Shown piece by piece: positions 18,925 to 28,956 of a stretch of DNA of 39,770 bases; position 1 is the first letter of the stretch; every line of letters begins with the position of its first letter. Source of the stretch: Bacteroidales bacterium. GTDB lineage: Bacteria; Bacteroidota; Bacteroidia; Bacteroidales; Marinilabiliaceae. The position numbers and the translations under genes were made by a program. The stretch spans positions 1 through 39,770 of the forward strand of contig QKIO01000299.1 in NCBI GenBank assembly GCA_003251015.1, given 5' to 3'. The notes beneath the pieces were generated by a model. It did no database searches, was not told where the DNA came from, and worked only from the letters and a program-made list of their open reading frames with translations.

Positions 18925-20415
18925 ATGATTAAAAATTACGATATAGTTATTATTGGCAGTGGCCCTGCAGGTTTCTCTGCCGCTATGCGCGCTTTAGATT
19001 TTGGAAAACACGTTTGTATCATTGAAGGCAAACACCTAGGTGGTGCTGGCATTATGCACGGGGCATTAACCTCCAAAACCATGTACGAATTATCAATGGA
19101 TTATGCTGTGGCCGCTCGTACCGACAGAGGATACCGTTGTGGTGCTTTAACCGTGAGTTTTTCGGAAGTAAAACAAACAGTAATTCGTGCTGCTAAAGAA
19201 AAGCAATACCAGATGTTGAGTCAAATAGAGACCTTCTCTCCTGAAAGAAGTAAAAAGGGCTCTATAACCCTTGAATGGGGAATGGCATCCTTTATCGATA
19301 CCAAAACGGTGGAAATAAAGTTAGACACAGAAACAAAAACAATTACTGGAGATCATTTTATAATTGCCACGGGCTCTAGTCCACGCGAAGCCCCCGGCTT
19401 AGAAATAGATAACCAACGCATTCTCAATTCAGAAGGTGTTTTAAACCTAAAGGAATTTCCACAACGCATGTTAATCATCGGTTCGGGTATAATTGGTTGT
19501 GAATTTGCTTTTATCTTTTCAAATTTTGGTCAAACAGAAGTACATCTCCTAGACCGGACAAATCGAGTTTTGCCTGTTGAAGATGATGATGTGAGTGATT
19601 TTGTATCATCTAACTTAGAAAAAAATGGTGTAAAAATTCATTACACGGCTACGCTACGCACCATTCGTAAACACCCCACCCACCTAGAAGTGGTTTTAGA
19701 CTATGAAGATGGGCACAGCAAAGTAATTGAAGTGGATGTGGCACTGGTAGCCATTGGTCGTGTACCAAATACAAAGAACTTAGGCTTAGAAAAACTTGGC
19801 ATCAACATTAGCAATAGAGGTACTTTACCGATTCAAGATGACTGTTTATTAGAAGATAGTCCTCAGCATTGCCATATCTACGCAGCTGGTGACATATCAG
19901 GTCACACTCAGTTATATAGTGTAGCCGAATTTCAAGGTCGATTGGCTGCCGAGAAAATTGCAGATAAACCGCTATATCCCTTGGACTATTCGCACATGTC
20001 CACCCTAATGTTTTTCAAACCTGAGCTAGCTGCGGTGGGTGCCAACGAAAAAGCCTTGCAACGCAATAAAATAGCCTACACAGCAGCATACTACTCTAAT
20101 GCACTTGTAAACAGAGCTATTGCCATGCGCAACACCAATGGTTTTGTAAAGATTTTGGTAAGTGCCGATGAGCAGCCTCGTATTCTAGGTATGCGTGCTG
20201 CAGGTCCACAAGCATCAGCGTTTATTGTTTCGGTAGCTCACCTTATCAATCAAGGCAATAGTGTGGAAGAAGTTTTAAAAATATTTTACCCTCACCCAAG
20301 CATACCTGAAGCTATTCAAGAATGCCTTCGCACAATAAGTGGTAAATCAATTTATAAACAAGAGGCATTTCCTGATCTAATTCACATAAGAGAGTGGAGT
20401 CCTGAGGGAGAATAA
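18925..20415 (+). CDS. FAD/NAD(P)-dependent pyridine nucleotide-disulfide oxidoreductase family protein (SthA/Lpd-like), lacking the redox Cys pair
   Basis: DIVIIGSGPAGFSAAMRA; second Rossmann motif LIIGSGIIGCEFAFIFSNFG; IYAAGDISG; C-terminal YPHPSIPEAIQE. Disulfide-loop position reads LGGAGIMHGALTSK. Confidence 0.85.
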   Translation: MIKNYDIVIIGSGPAGFSAAMRALDFGKHVCIIEGKHLGGAGIMHGALTSKTMYELSMDYAVAARTDRGYRCGALTVSFSEVKQTVIRAAKEKQYQMLSQIETFSPERSKKGSITLEWGMASFIDTKTVEIKLDTETKTITGDHFIIATGSSPREAPGLEIDNQRILNSEGVLNLKEFPQRMLIIGSGIIGCEFAFIFSNFGQTEVHLLDRTNRVLPVEDDDVSDFVSSNLEKNGVKIHYTATLRTIRKHPTHLEVVLDYEDGHSKVIEVDVALVAIGRVPNTKNLGLEKLGINISNRGTLPIQDDCLLEDSPQHCHIYAAGDISGHTQLYSVAEFQGRLAAEKIADKPLYPLDYSHMSTLMFFKPELAAVGANEKALQRNKIAYTAAYYSNALVNRAIAMRNTNGFVKILVSADEQPRILGMRAAGPQASAFIVSVAHLINQGNSVEEVLKIFYPHPSIPEAIQECLRTISGKSIYKQEAFPDLIHIREWSPEGE

Positions 20416-20444
20416 ACAAACTGGAGGTCTAAAACCAAATAAGC

Positions 20445-21599
20445 ATGTACAAAAAGACGAGTAAAACGAAAAAATTCCTAAGTCTTCTATTTTTAGGTTT
20501 AATAGCAACTTGGTTTCTACTGCCTCATCATTTACGCATGGCATTAACTTATTGGTACCCGGGCATTGAGGACTACTCCATCTTTGATAATAGAACGGTT
20601 GCTAATAGTGATGACGTTTATACATGGCCTATACACTCTCGCTACAATACGAATAGAATACCGCAAAACGAACGTGACACTCTAGAATACTATCAAACCA
20701 TTGCTTTTTTAGTGATTCAAAACGATAGCATATTATACGAAGAATATTGGGATAACTACAACAACGAATCAATCACCAACTCCTTCTCAATGGCTAAAAG
20801 CATCGTTGGTTTATTAATAGGAGCTGCCATCGAAGATGGGTTTATTACATCGGCAGACCAGAAGGTGGGCGATTTTATACCTCATTTTAAGAAAGGAAAA
20901 AACAAAGAACTCACCATTCGCCATTTATTAACCATGAGTAGCGGTTCTAATTGGGATGAGAGTTATACCAGTCCATTATCACTCACAACAAAAGCTTATT
21001 ATGGCAATAACCTCTCCGAGTTAGTGAATGAATTAGACATTACATCAACTCCTGGAGAACTATTTGAATATAAAAGTGGGGACACCCAGTTGCTAGCCGA
21101 AGTGCTGAAAATAGCAACCAAAAAGACGTTAAGTCAATATGCGTCGGAGAAGCTGTGGCAACCATTAGGAGCTCACGCACAAGCATTATGGTCACTAGAT
21201 AAAAAAGATGGCACCGAAAAAGCTTACTGCTGCTTTAACAGCAACGCACGTGACTTTGCTCTGTTGGGCGAATTAATATTACACAAGGGATGGTGGCGTG
21301 GCAAACAACTTATACCAGAGGCTTACATTGCAGAATCAACGAGTATTTCGTCGCTACATTTAAAAGATGCTAAAACTGGCGAAGTGGTAGATTTTTATGG
21401 CCAACAATGGTGGCTTATTAAGTACAATAATTTAAAAATACCATACGCACGAGGCATTCTTGGACAGTATATTTTTGTGATACCAGAGAAAAACGCCATC
21501 ATCGTTAGGCTAGGCCACCAAAGAAGTAAATACAAAATAAACCATCATCCAACAGAGACGTACAGTTATCTAAAAACAGGATTAGACATGCTCAAGTAA
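20445..21599 (+). CDS. Serine hydrolase (beta-lactamase class C / PBP-like), membrane-anchored
   Basis: N-terminal TM segment; SxxK as SMAK (SFSMAKSIVGLLIG); YKSG; conserved HLLTMSSGSNWDE. Confidence 0.85.
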   Translation: MYKKTSKTKKFLSLLFLGLIATWFLLPHHLRMALTYWYPGIEDYSIFDNRTVANSDDVYTWPIHSRYNTNRIPQNERDTLEYYQTIAFLVIQNDSILYEEYWDNYNNESITNSFSMAKSIVGLLIGAAIEDGFITSADQKVGDFIPHFKKGKNKELTIRHLLTMSSGSNWDESYTSPLSLTTKAYYGNNLSELVNELDITSTPGELFEYKSGDTQLLAEVLKIATKKTLSQYASEKLWQPLGAHAQALWSLDKKDGTEKAYCCFNSNARDFALLGELILHKGWWRGKQLIPEAYIAESTSISSLHLKDAKTGEVVDFYGQQWWLIKYNNLKIPYARGILGQYIFVIPEKNAIIVRLGHQRSKYKINHHPTETYSYLKTGLDMLK

Positions 21600-21603
21600 C
21601 TAA

Positions 21604-21644
21604 TTACAAAAAAAAGACATCACAAGGATGTCTTTTTTTTGTAA
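21604..21644. terminator. Bidirectional intrinsic terminator
   Basis: ttacaaaaaaaagacat-cacaagg-atgtcttttttttgtaa perfect 17-bp stem between convergent genes. Confidence 0.9.
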
Positions 21645-21659
21645 TCAAGTAGGTAGTTC

Positions 21660-23561
21660 TTAGTATGAACGACCACTATTACCTTCCACAAAATTGATAA
21701 AGGATGTATTTACTACTTTATTACCTCCTGGGGTAGGATAATTACCAGTAAAGTACCAATCTCCCAAATCATTTGGACAAGCAGCATGCAAGTTTTCAAC
21801 AGATTGATAAACCAACTCCACTTCTGCATCAATATCTTTTGGAGTTAACATTTTGGCAATTTTGTCCGAAATCTCTTCTGTCGTAAAGCTCTTGTAAATA
21901 TCCTTCACATAATTAACGATTTCCTCTTTAGGCAAGTTTTGTTGCTCTTTACAACGCTTGTAAACATCATCGATCAAACTTTGCTGACCTCTATCTTTCA
22001 ACAACTCAATAGCCGCTGCAAAGGCACAAAAGTCTCCCAGCTTAGCCATATCAATGCCATAACAGTCGGGATAACGAATTTGAGGAGCCGATGAAACCAC
22101 AATAATCTTTTTAGGATGAAGGCGGTCTAATATTTTTAAGATGCTTCTTTTAAGTGTTGTACCGCGCACTATCGAATCATCAATAATAACCAGGGTATCC
22201 ACCGTATTTTTAACAATACCATAAGTCACATCATAAACATGCGCTACCAAATCGTCACGAGTGCTATCATCCGCAATGAACGTACGCATTTTCACATCCT
22301 TGATGGCTATTTTTTCTACTCGAGGTTCAAACTTTAGTATCTCATCTAATTTTTCAGACGTGATATTAGCTCCTAAATCTAGAATATGTTTTTTCTTGAT
22401 GCTATTCATCTCATGCCTAACACCCTCCATCATCCCAAAAAAGGCAGTTTCTGCAGTGTTTGGAATGTATGAAAACACAGTATGCTCCAGGTCAAAAGCT
22501 ACCTTCTCAAGAATTGGCTTAGCCAACAAAAAACCTAATTGCTTACGTTCTGTATAGATATCACGATCGCTACCACGCGAGAAATAGATACGTTCAAAAG
22601 AACACGACTTACGCTCTTGCGGCACTCGTATTAACTCTTCTGTTACCGTACCGTTCTTTTTGATTATAAGCGCATGCCCAGGTTGGATTTCTTTTATCTG
22701 CACCGAACGAACATTCATAGCCGTCTGTATAACTGGCCTTTCTGATGCCACAACTACAATCTCATCATCCATATAATAACAGGCAGGACGAATACCCCAT
22801 GGATCACGAGCCACAAATGAATCGCCATGTCCAATAACCCCAGCAATAGCATACCCACCATCCCAACGGCGACTAGAGCGCTCAAGTATTGCTTTTATAT
22901 TAAGATCGTCTTCAATACTTGCTGTAATTTGACGATTATTTTGACCTTCATTTTTATATTTCTTAAAAAGCATTTGATTTTCTTCATCTAAGAAATGCCC
23001 TACATTTTCAAGAATTGTAACCGTATCGGTATAATCTTTTGGATGCTGACCTAGGTCAAATAAAGACTGAAAAATCTCATCCACATTGGTTAGGTTAAAG
23101 TTTCCTGCCATCACAAGGTTTCGCGAGCGCCAATTATTTTCACGCATGACAGGGTGCACAAATTCGATGCTATTATTACCGAAAGTACCATAACGTAAAT
23201 GACCCAAATATAATTCGCCGGCAAAAGGCAAATTTTCTTTAGCATACACAGGATCATTGAGTAGTTCAGGATTATTATCTTGCAACTTTACGAAAGACGC
23301 ATTGATTTGAGCAAAGACATCTTTAATAGGATTGGCCGAATTAGATCGATGTCTTGAGAAATATTGTTTCCCAGCTGGTTGGTCTATCTTTAAGTTAACA
23401 GCTCCTGCTCCATCTTGTCCACGATTGTGTTGTTTCTCCATCAATAGATACAACTTATTTAAGCCATACCTCCAAGTACCATATTTCTTTTGATAATATT
23501 CGAGAGGTTTTAACAATCGAATTAATACAATTCCACACTCGTGCTTAATCTGCTCACTCAT
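21660..23561 (-). CDS. Amidophosphoribosyltransferase-like protein, long Bacteroidota-type (start reassigned to 23561)
   Basis: HECGIV glutaminase N-terminus, RGQDGAG, GHLRYGT, PRPP loop VIIDDSIVRGTTLKRSI; ~633 aa. Confidence 0.85.
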   Translation of the reverse strand: MSEQIKHECGIVLIRLLKPLEYYQKKYGTWRYGLNKLYLLMEKQHNRGQDGAGAVNLKIDQPAGKQYFSRHRSNSANPIKDVFAQINASFVKLQDNNPELLNDPVYAKENLPFAGELYLGHLRYGTFGNNSIEFVHPVMRENNWRSRNLVMAGNFNLTNVDEIFQSLFDLGQHPKDYTDTVTILENVGHFLDEENQMLFKKYKNEGQNNRQITASIEDDLNIKAILERSSRRWDGGYAIAGVIGHGDSFVARDPWGIRPACYYMDDEIVVVASERPVIQTAMNVRSVQIKEIQPGHALIIKKNGTVTEELIRVPQERKSCSFERIYFSRGSDRDIYTERKQLGFLLAKPILEKVAFDLEHTVFSYIPNTAETAFFGMMEGVRHEMNSIKKKHILDLGANITSEKLDEILKFEPRVEKIAIKDVKMRTFIADDSTRDDLVAHVYDVTYGIVKNTVDTLVIIDDSIVRGTTLKRSILKILDRLHPKKIIVVSSAPQIRYPDCYGIDMAKLGDFCAFAAAIELLKDRGQQSLIDDVYKRCKEQQNLPKEEIVNYVKDIYKSFTTEEISDKIAKMLTPKDIDAEVELVYQSVENLHAACPNDLGDWYFTGNYPTPGGNKVVNTSFINFVEGNSGRSY

Positions 23562-23639
23562 CTTGATACCTATATTTATTTGGTGCAAATTTATTTCTAT
23601 TTTTTCAAAACACCCAACCAATATCTAATTATAAACAAC

Positions 23640-23661
23640 AAAGCCGGCAAAAGCCGGCTTT
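23640..23661 (-). terminator. Intrinsic terminator of the SPOR-protein gene
   Basis: aaagccggc-aaaa-gccggcttt GC-rich hairpin just after the stop of the 23672 gene. Confidence 0.7.
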
Positions 23662-23671
23662 GTATAAAATC

Positions 23672-24130
23672 CTATTTTAACTTACTCATATTAACAGACG
23701 GATCTTTAACCACATAACAACTTGGAAAAAGATTTTTAATCCGTTCTTGAAGAGCAACTGCTTCGTACTTATTTCTAAAATCGCCTGCTTTAACCCTCCA
23801 AAATGGCGGTGAGTACTCTAAATAAACAGACATATTGGGATACACCGACAAAAAAGTCGACTTTGCTTCTAAAGCTCCTTTTTTTCCCGCGGGGCCAGAA
23901 CCTTTATATATCTGAACACGAAAGCCCTCAAAACCAGAACTCTGTTTATTAGCATTCAATTGCGTATCTAACAAATAATCAATCCCGTAATCCTGAAAAA
24001 TAACAATTTTACCTTGATTGACTTTTGATTCTTGTAAGCCTTTTACCACTTCATTAGTTGATGTTTGGCTGGTTTGTGCCTGTGTCCATATAGAAGACAC
24101 TACTAAAAACAACCATAAACAATACTTCAT
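23672..24130 (-). CDS. SPOR domain-containing secreted protein (start reassigned to 24130)
   Basis: Signal peptide MKYCLWLFLVVSSIWTQAQ; GFRVQIYKGSGPAGKKGALEAKSTFLSVYP...YSPPFWRVKAGDFRNKYEAVALQERIKNLFPSCYVV is SPOR-like. Confidence 0.8.
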   Translation of the reverse strand: MKYCLWLFLVVSSIWTQAQTSQTSTNEVVKGLQESKVNQGKIVIFQDYGIDYLLDTQLNANKQSSGFEGFRVQIYKGSGPAGKKGALEAKSTFLSVYPNMSVYLEYSPPFWRVKAGDFRNKYEAVALQERIKNLFPSCYVVKDPSVNMSKLK

Positions 24131-24170
24131 ATAAAATCTCCTTTTATTGCCTACAAAGATATACAAACTA

Positions 24171-25013
24171 TTAATCTTTTGTAGGAATAGCTAAAACAGG
24201 TTTCACCGAACTATTAATTAATTCATTTGAAAAAGGCTTAAACAATTTAATAAATGGATTTGGCGAATGATTAATGTGCATTGTTACTAAATCGGCATCT
24301 ACTTGCACCGAAAAATCAACTAATTGCTCAACTAAGTTTTTACCAGAAATGATAGTTGTTTCAACTTCAACCCCTGCATTTTTGCGAATAAATCCTTCTA
24401 CTTGTTTGTTAAACAAACCTATTTTGTTCAAAATATAAAGAATATTAGATTCTTTTAACCCTACCAAATACACTTTAGCATTGAATAACTTTGCTATACC
24501 AGTAACAATTGGAATTTTACGACGACTTGACTTTGAATAATCGATAGGCACTACAATACTTTTTATCCCTCCAGTCCACTCCATATTTTTATTGATAACA
24601 ATAACAGGGCATGGAGAGTTAGACACCAAGCGATAGGCATTACTACCAATAATACGTGATTCAAAACCAGACGCACCATGCGAACCAACCACGATTAAAC
24701 TAGAATCGTCATATTTAGCTTGGTTGGTTATTTCGTTCACCACATTACCTTCTCGTATTTTATAGTCAAAATTACCACCTTCAACCTTATACGAAGCACT
24801 ATATTCCTTCATTAATTCTTCCATCCAAACCTGAGCTTGACCAATTAGTTGCATCTCCACTCGCTCTTTCGCAAATGAAGGCGCATAATGCGCACCTGTA
24901 TTAACATGCATGACCCTTACATTTGCTTTTAAATGATTGGCCATTTCAATTCCATAAATTAAGGCATTTACAGAAGCTATTGAAAAATCGACGGGAATTA
25001 ATACGCGTTTCAT
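24171..25013 (-). CDS. Tandem universal stress protein (UspA family)
   Basis: KRVLIPVDFSIASVNAL; IVVGSHGASGFESRIIGSNAYRLVSNSPCPVIVI; second domain KSIVVPIDYSKSS. Confidence 0.9.
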   Translation of the reverse strand: MKRVLIPVDFSIASVNALIYGIEMANHLKANVRVMHVNTGAHYAPSFAKERVEMQLIGQAQVWMEELMKEYSASYKVEGGNFDYKIREGNVVNEITNQAKYDDSSLIVVGSHGASGFESRIIGSNAYRLVSNSPCPVIVINKNMEWTGGIKSIVVPIDYSKSSRRKIPIVTGIAKLFNAKVYLVGLKESNILYILNKIGLFNKQVEGFIRKNAGVEVETTIISGKNLVEQLVDFSVQVDADLVTMHINHSPNPFIKLFKPFSNELINSSVKPVLAIPTKD

Positions 25014-25335
25014 ATGGTTATATAATTAGTTGCATTTAAACTCGGTGGTATCTTTGTAAAATCAAAAAAATCATTGACTTTCCACAAATTACTCAATAAG
25101 CGTTAAAATTATAAAAAAAGATCAAAAGCACAACACAAATACCGAATTGTATCAACAGAAAGCATCCTCCCTATAAATCAACACTTTGACTTAAAAAAAA
25201 CATTCAAACTCGTTCATTTTTATGTAATTTAAACAATAATGTATAAAAACAATAAGCAAACAACAGCACTAATTTCATTTTAATATTTCATAAACAAAAT
25301 AGAATGAGTTACTTTTGTTTAAATAAACATTAAAA

Positions 25336-26472
25336 ATGGTAACAGACACACAATTTGACATAATTCGTCCCTTTAACGACAATGAGGTTCACGAGGCCAT
25401 AAAAAGGCTTGAAAAAGAGGCTGCATTTATCAATCTTACTAAGTTTTTGTTCCCTGATATCAGTACCGAACAATTATTTCAGAAATTGCTTAGCTTAACA
25501 TCTATTAAACAATTTCAATCTGAGATTATTTATCCTTTTGTGATGGGCATTATCAAAAACACCACAAAAGGACTATCAACATCTGGGTTAGATAAATTAG
25601 ATAAAAATAAACCATATCTATTTATATCTAACCATAGAGATATTGTGTTAGATTCTGCATTTTTGAATACCCTGAGCATAAGCAATGGTTTTGAAACAAC
25701 AGAAATTGCCATTGGCGACAACTTATTGATTCATCCATGGATTACGGATCTAGTAAAACTCAACAAATCATTTATTGTACAACGTAATTTACCTGTTCGT
25801 CAGATGCTAGAAAGCTCTAGTCGTTTGTCGAATTACATACGCACGACCCTCACTCAACGAGGACAAAGTATTTGGTTGGCTCAACGTGAAGGACGCTCGA
25901 AAGATGGAGATGACAAAACACAAGTAAGTTTACTTAAGATGTTAAACATCAGCGGATCAAAGGATGTACTTCAAAACTTTGCAGACTTTAACATTGTGCC
26001 ATTATCCATATCATACGAATACGACCCCTGTGATTATTTAAAAGCATTGGAGTTTCAACATAAGAGGGATAAACCCGAATACAAAAAATCACAAGCCGAC
26101 GATTTAAAACACATGGCTACTGGCATGCAAGGACGTAAAGGGCGTGTTCACTTTGCCTTTGGGGATGTTATTACAATTGACAAACTATCCCATCTAGGCG
26201 AATTACCTAAGAACGACCAACTCCAAGGCATTGCAGAAATGATTGATGAGCAAATTCATATCAACTATAAATTATGGCCTGGTAACTTCATCGCTAGCGA
26301 CATATACAAAAACTCATCAAAATACGCCGAAAAATACTCAAACGAGGAAAAAACAACCTTCTTGAACTATATAGAAGAACATCTTTCGAGAATTGAAGGG
26401 GACAAAGACTTCTTAAAAAAAGCACTATTTGAGATGTACGCTAATCCGGTAAAAAACGTTTATCAGGACTAA
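25336..26472 (+). CDS. PlsC/PlsB-family 1-acyl-glycerol-3-phosphate acyltransferase
   Basis: YLFISNHRDIVLDSAFLN (NHRDxxxD), IWLAQREGRSKDGDD. Confidence 0.85.
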   Translation: MVTDTQFDIIRPFNDNEVHEAIKRLEKEAAFINLTKFLFPDISTEQLFQKLLSLTSIKQFQSEIIYPFVMGIIKNTTKGLSTSGLDKLDKNKPYLFISNHRDIVLDSAFLNTLSISNGFETTEIAIGDNLLIHPWITDLVKLNKSFIVQRNLPVRQMLESSSRLSNYIRTTLTQRGQSIWLAQREGRSKDGDDKTQVSLLKMLNISGSKDVLQNFADFNIVPLSISYEYDPCDYLKALEFQHKRDKPEYKKSQADDLKHMATGMQGRKGRVHFAFGDVITIDKLSHLGELPKNDQLQGIAEMIDEQIHINYKLWPGNFIASDIYKNSSKYAEKYSNEEKTTFLNYIEEHLSRIEGDKDFLKKALFEMYANPVKNVYQD

Positions 26473-26480
26473 ACAATACA

Positions 26481-26530
26481 ACATAACAAAAGAGGCTGTC
26501 TAATTACTTAGACAGCCTCTTTTGTTATGT
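26481..26530. terminator. Bidirectional intrinsic terminator
   Basis: acataacaaaagaggctgtctaa-ttac-ttagacagcctcttttgttatgt, perfect 23-bp stem between convergent genes. Confidence 0.92.
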
Positions 26531-26538
26531 ATCACCCC

Positions 26539-28296
26539 TCACTTTTTAGGAGCTGTAAGAGCTATATTTAACTCTTTTAATTGATCGTTATGAATGGGCG
26601 ATGGAGAATCTATCATCACATCACGTCCCGAATTATTTTTAGGGAAGGCTATTACATCTCTAATAGATTCAATACCTGCAAACATGGCAGCCAAACGGTC
26701 GAAACCAAAAGCGACACCGCCATGTGGTGGTGCACCATATTTAAAGGCATTCATTAAAAATCCAAATTGAGCTTCGGCCTCTTCTTCTGTGAATCCAAGT
26801 ATCTTAAACATTTTTTGCTGCAAATCGTCATGGAAAATACGAATAGATCCACCGCCTATTTCAACACCATTAATAACTAAATCATAGGCATTAGCTCTTA
26901 CTTTACCTGGGTCTGTATCTAAAAGCGCTACATCTTCGATGCGTGGCGATGTAAATGGGTGATGCATAGCATAAAATCGTTGGGTAGCCTCATCCCACTC
27001 TAACAATGGAAAATCAACCACCCAAAGCGGTGAAAACACATTTGGATTACGCAAACCTAATTGAGTTCCCATCTCTAAACGCAAGGCACTAAGAGCATTT
27101 AAAGTCTTATCTAACCCTCCAGCTAAAATCAACACCAAATCATCAGCTTTCGCATTCATTTTTTTACCTATCTCTAGAAGCTGAGGCTCAGTAAAGAACT
27201 TATCTACTGATGATTTAGCAGACCCATCCGCATTGTAACGAATGTATATCAAGCCACCTGCTCCTATTTGCGGTTTTTTAACAAAATCGGTCAACTGATC
27301 TAATTGCTTACGAGTGTAACTTGCGCAATCTTCTGCATTGATAGCACCCACATATTCGGCTTCGTCAAATAACTTAAATCCAGAATTACGCACATCACTC
27401 GTCAGGTCAACGAATTTCATTCCAAAACGCGTATCGGGTTTGTCACAACCATAATACTTCATCGCATCCGCATAAGTCAAACGAGGGAAGGTATCCACCA
27501 TATCAACCCCTTTGATCGTTTTAAACAGATGTTTGGTCATTCCTTCGAAAGTGTTCAAAATATCATCTTGCTCTACAAAGGCCATTTCGCAATCTATTTG
27601 CGTAAATTCAGGTTGTCTATCAGCTCTTAAATCTTCATCTCTAAAACACTTAACAATTTGGAAATAACGATCAAAACCAGCTACCATCAAAAGTTGCTTA
27701 AACACCTGTGGCGATTGAGGTAAGGCATAAAACTGGCCAGGATTCATGCGTGAAGGCACCACAAAATCACGTGCTCCTTCGGGTGTTGATTTTATCAAAA
27801 CAGGGGTTTCTGTTTCAATAAAATTTTGACTATTTAAGTAACTTCGAACTTCGAAGCCCATTTTATGACGCAAAATAAGATTTTCACGAACTGGAGAACG
27901 ACGAAGATCTAGATAACGATATTTCATTCGCAACTCATCACCTCCATCGGTATCGTCTTCAATAGTAAACGGAGGTACTTCTGAGGCATTAATCAAGGTT
28001 AACTTCTCAACAAGTATTTCAATTTCCCCAGTTCCAATTTTAGCGTTTTTATTACTACGTTCAGCTACCGTACCAAGAGCTTGTATCACGTACTCACGTC
28101 CTAAACCATTGGCTTGAGCACAGAGTTCTTTATGGGTTTCTTCGTTAAAAACCAACTGTGTAATACCATAACGATCTCTAAGATCGACAAAGGTCATTCC
28201 ACCTAAGTTTCTTACTTTTTGCACCCAGCCACTCAAAGTAACTGTTTGGTTTACATGATTTACCCTTAATTCTCCGCAAGTATGAGTTCTGTACAT
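26539..28296 (-). CDS. aspS: Aspartate--tRNA ligase
   Basis: Class II synthetase; [67 protein letters not shown]. Confidence 0.98.
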   Translation of the reverse strand: MYRTHTCGELRVNHVNQTVTLSGWVQKVRNLGGMTFVDLRDRYGITQLVFNEETHKELCAQANGLGREYVIQALGTVAERSNKNAKIGTGEIEILVEKLTLINASEVPPFTIEDDTDGGDELRMKYRYLDLRRSPVRENLILRHKMGFEVRSYLNSQNFIETETPVLIKSTPEGARDFVVPSRMNPGQFYALPQSPQVFKQLLMVAGFDRYFQIVKCFRDEDLRADRQPEFTQIDCEMAFVEQDDILNTFEGMTKHLFKTIKGVDMVDTFPRLTYADAMKYYGCDKPDTRFGMKFVDLTSDVRNSGFKLFDEAEYVGAINAEDCASYTRKQLDQLTDFVKKPQIGAGGLIYIRYNADGSAKSSVDKFFTEPQLLEIGKKMNAKADDLVLILAGGLDKTLNALSALRLEMGTQLGLRNPNVFSPLWVVDFPLLEWDEATQRFYAMHHPFTSPRIEDVALLDTDPGKVRANAYDLVINGVEIGGGSIRIFHDDLQQKMFKILGFTEEEAEAQFGFLMNAFKYGAPPHGGVAFGFDRLAAMFAGIESIRDVIAFPKNNSGRDVMIDSPSPIHNDQLKELNIALTAPKK

Positions 28297-28376
28297 TGTA
28301 TATTCTTTTTATCGTATGCTTATGATTAAAAGCAACGATATTACTGTTAAAAACTAACTATTGATACGTTATAATT

Positions 28377-28384
28377 TATCTTTG
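28377..28384 (+). promoter_or_regulatory. Bacteroidota-type -7 element (TATCTTTG) upstream of tadA
   Basis: Match to TANNTTTG, 57 nt upstream of the tadA ATG. Confidence 0.4.
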
Positions 28385-28440
28385 CGAAATTAATAAGAAA
28401 ATAGCAATAATAAGATTATTGACCTCCGAAACAGTAAAAA

Positions 28441-28890
28441 ATGAGTGAAATCAATTTCTCAGACCAATACTTTATGCAGCAAGCCTTAAACGAGGCGAAG
28501 AAAGCACACGAAAAAAATGAAGTCCCTGTAGGTGCTATTGTCGTTTGCAATAATCAAATTATCGCTCGCGCCCACAACCTAACAGAAACACTAAATGACG
28601 TAACCGCCCATGCAGAAATGCTAGCCGTCACTTCTGCAGCTGACTATTTAGGCGGAAAATACCTTAACGAATGTACCTTATATGTAACACTTGAACCATG
28701 TGTGATGTGTGCCGGAGCACTTCATTGGGCACAACTGGGTAATTTAGTATATGGTGCCAGTGATGAAAAAAGAGGATTTGCTCGTTACACCCCAACTCTT
28801 TTACACCCCAAAACTAAAATCACCAATGGTCTGATGGTAGACGAATGTAAAAAACTAGTGCTCGATTTTTTTAAGAGTAAACGACACTAA
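28441..28890 (+). CDS. tadA: tRNA(adenine-34) deaminase
   Basis: HAEMLAV and PCVMCAGAL zinc deaminase motifs; 149 aa. Confidence 0.93.
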   Translation: MSEINFSDQYFMQQALNEAKKAHEKNEVPVGAIVVCNNQIIARAHNLTETLNDVTAHAEMLAVTSAADYLGGKYLNECTLYVTLEPCVMCAGALHWAQLGNLVYGASDEKRGFARYTPTLLHPKTKITNGLMVDECKKLVLDFFKSKRH

Positions 28891-28894
28891 AAAT

Positions 28895-28935
28895 AAAGAG
28901 CAGACAATGCAACTAAAAGTGGCTGTCTGCTCTTT
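28895..28935. terminator. Intrinsic terminator (probably bidirectional)
   Basis: aaagagcagaca ... tgtctgctcttt 12-bp perfect stem between convergent tadA and the histidine kinase gene. Confidence 0.8.
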
Positions 28936-28956
28936 ACTTTTAACAACACCTACTCA

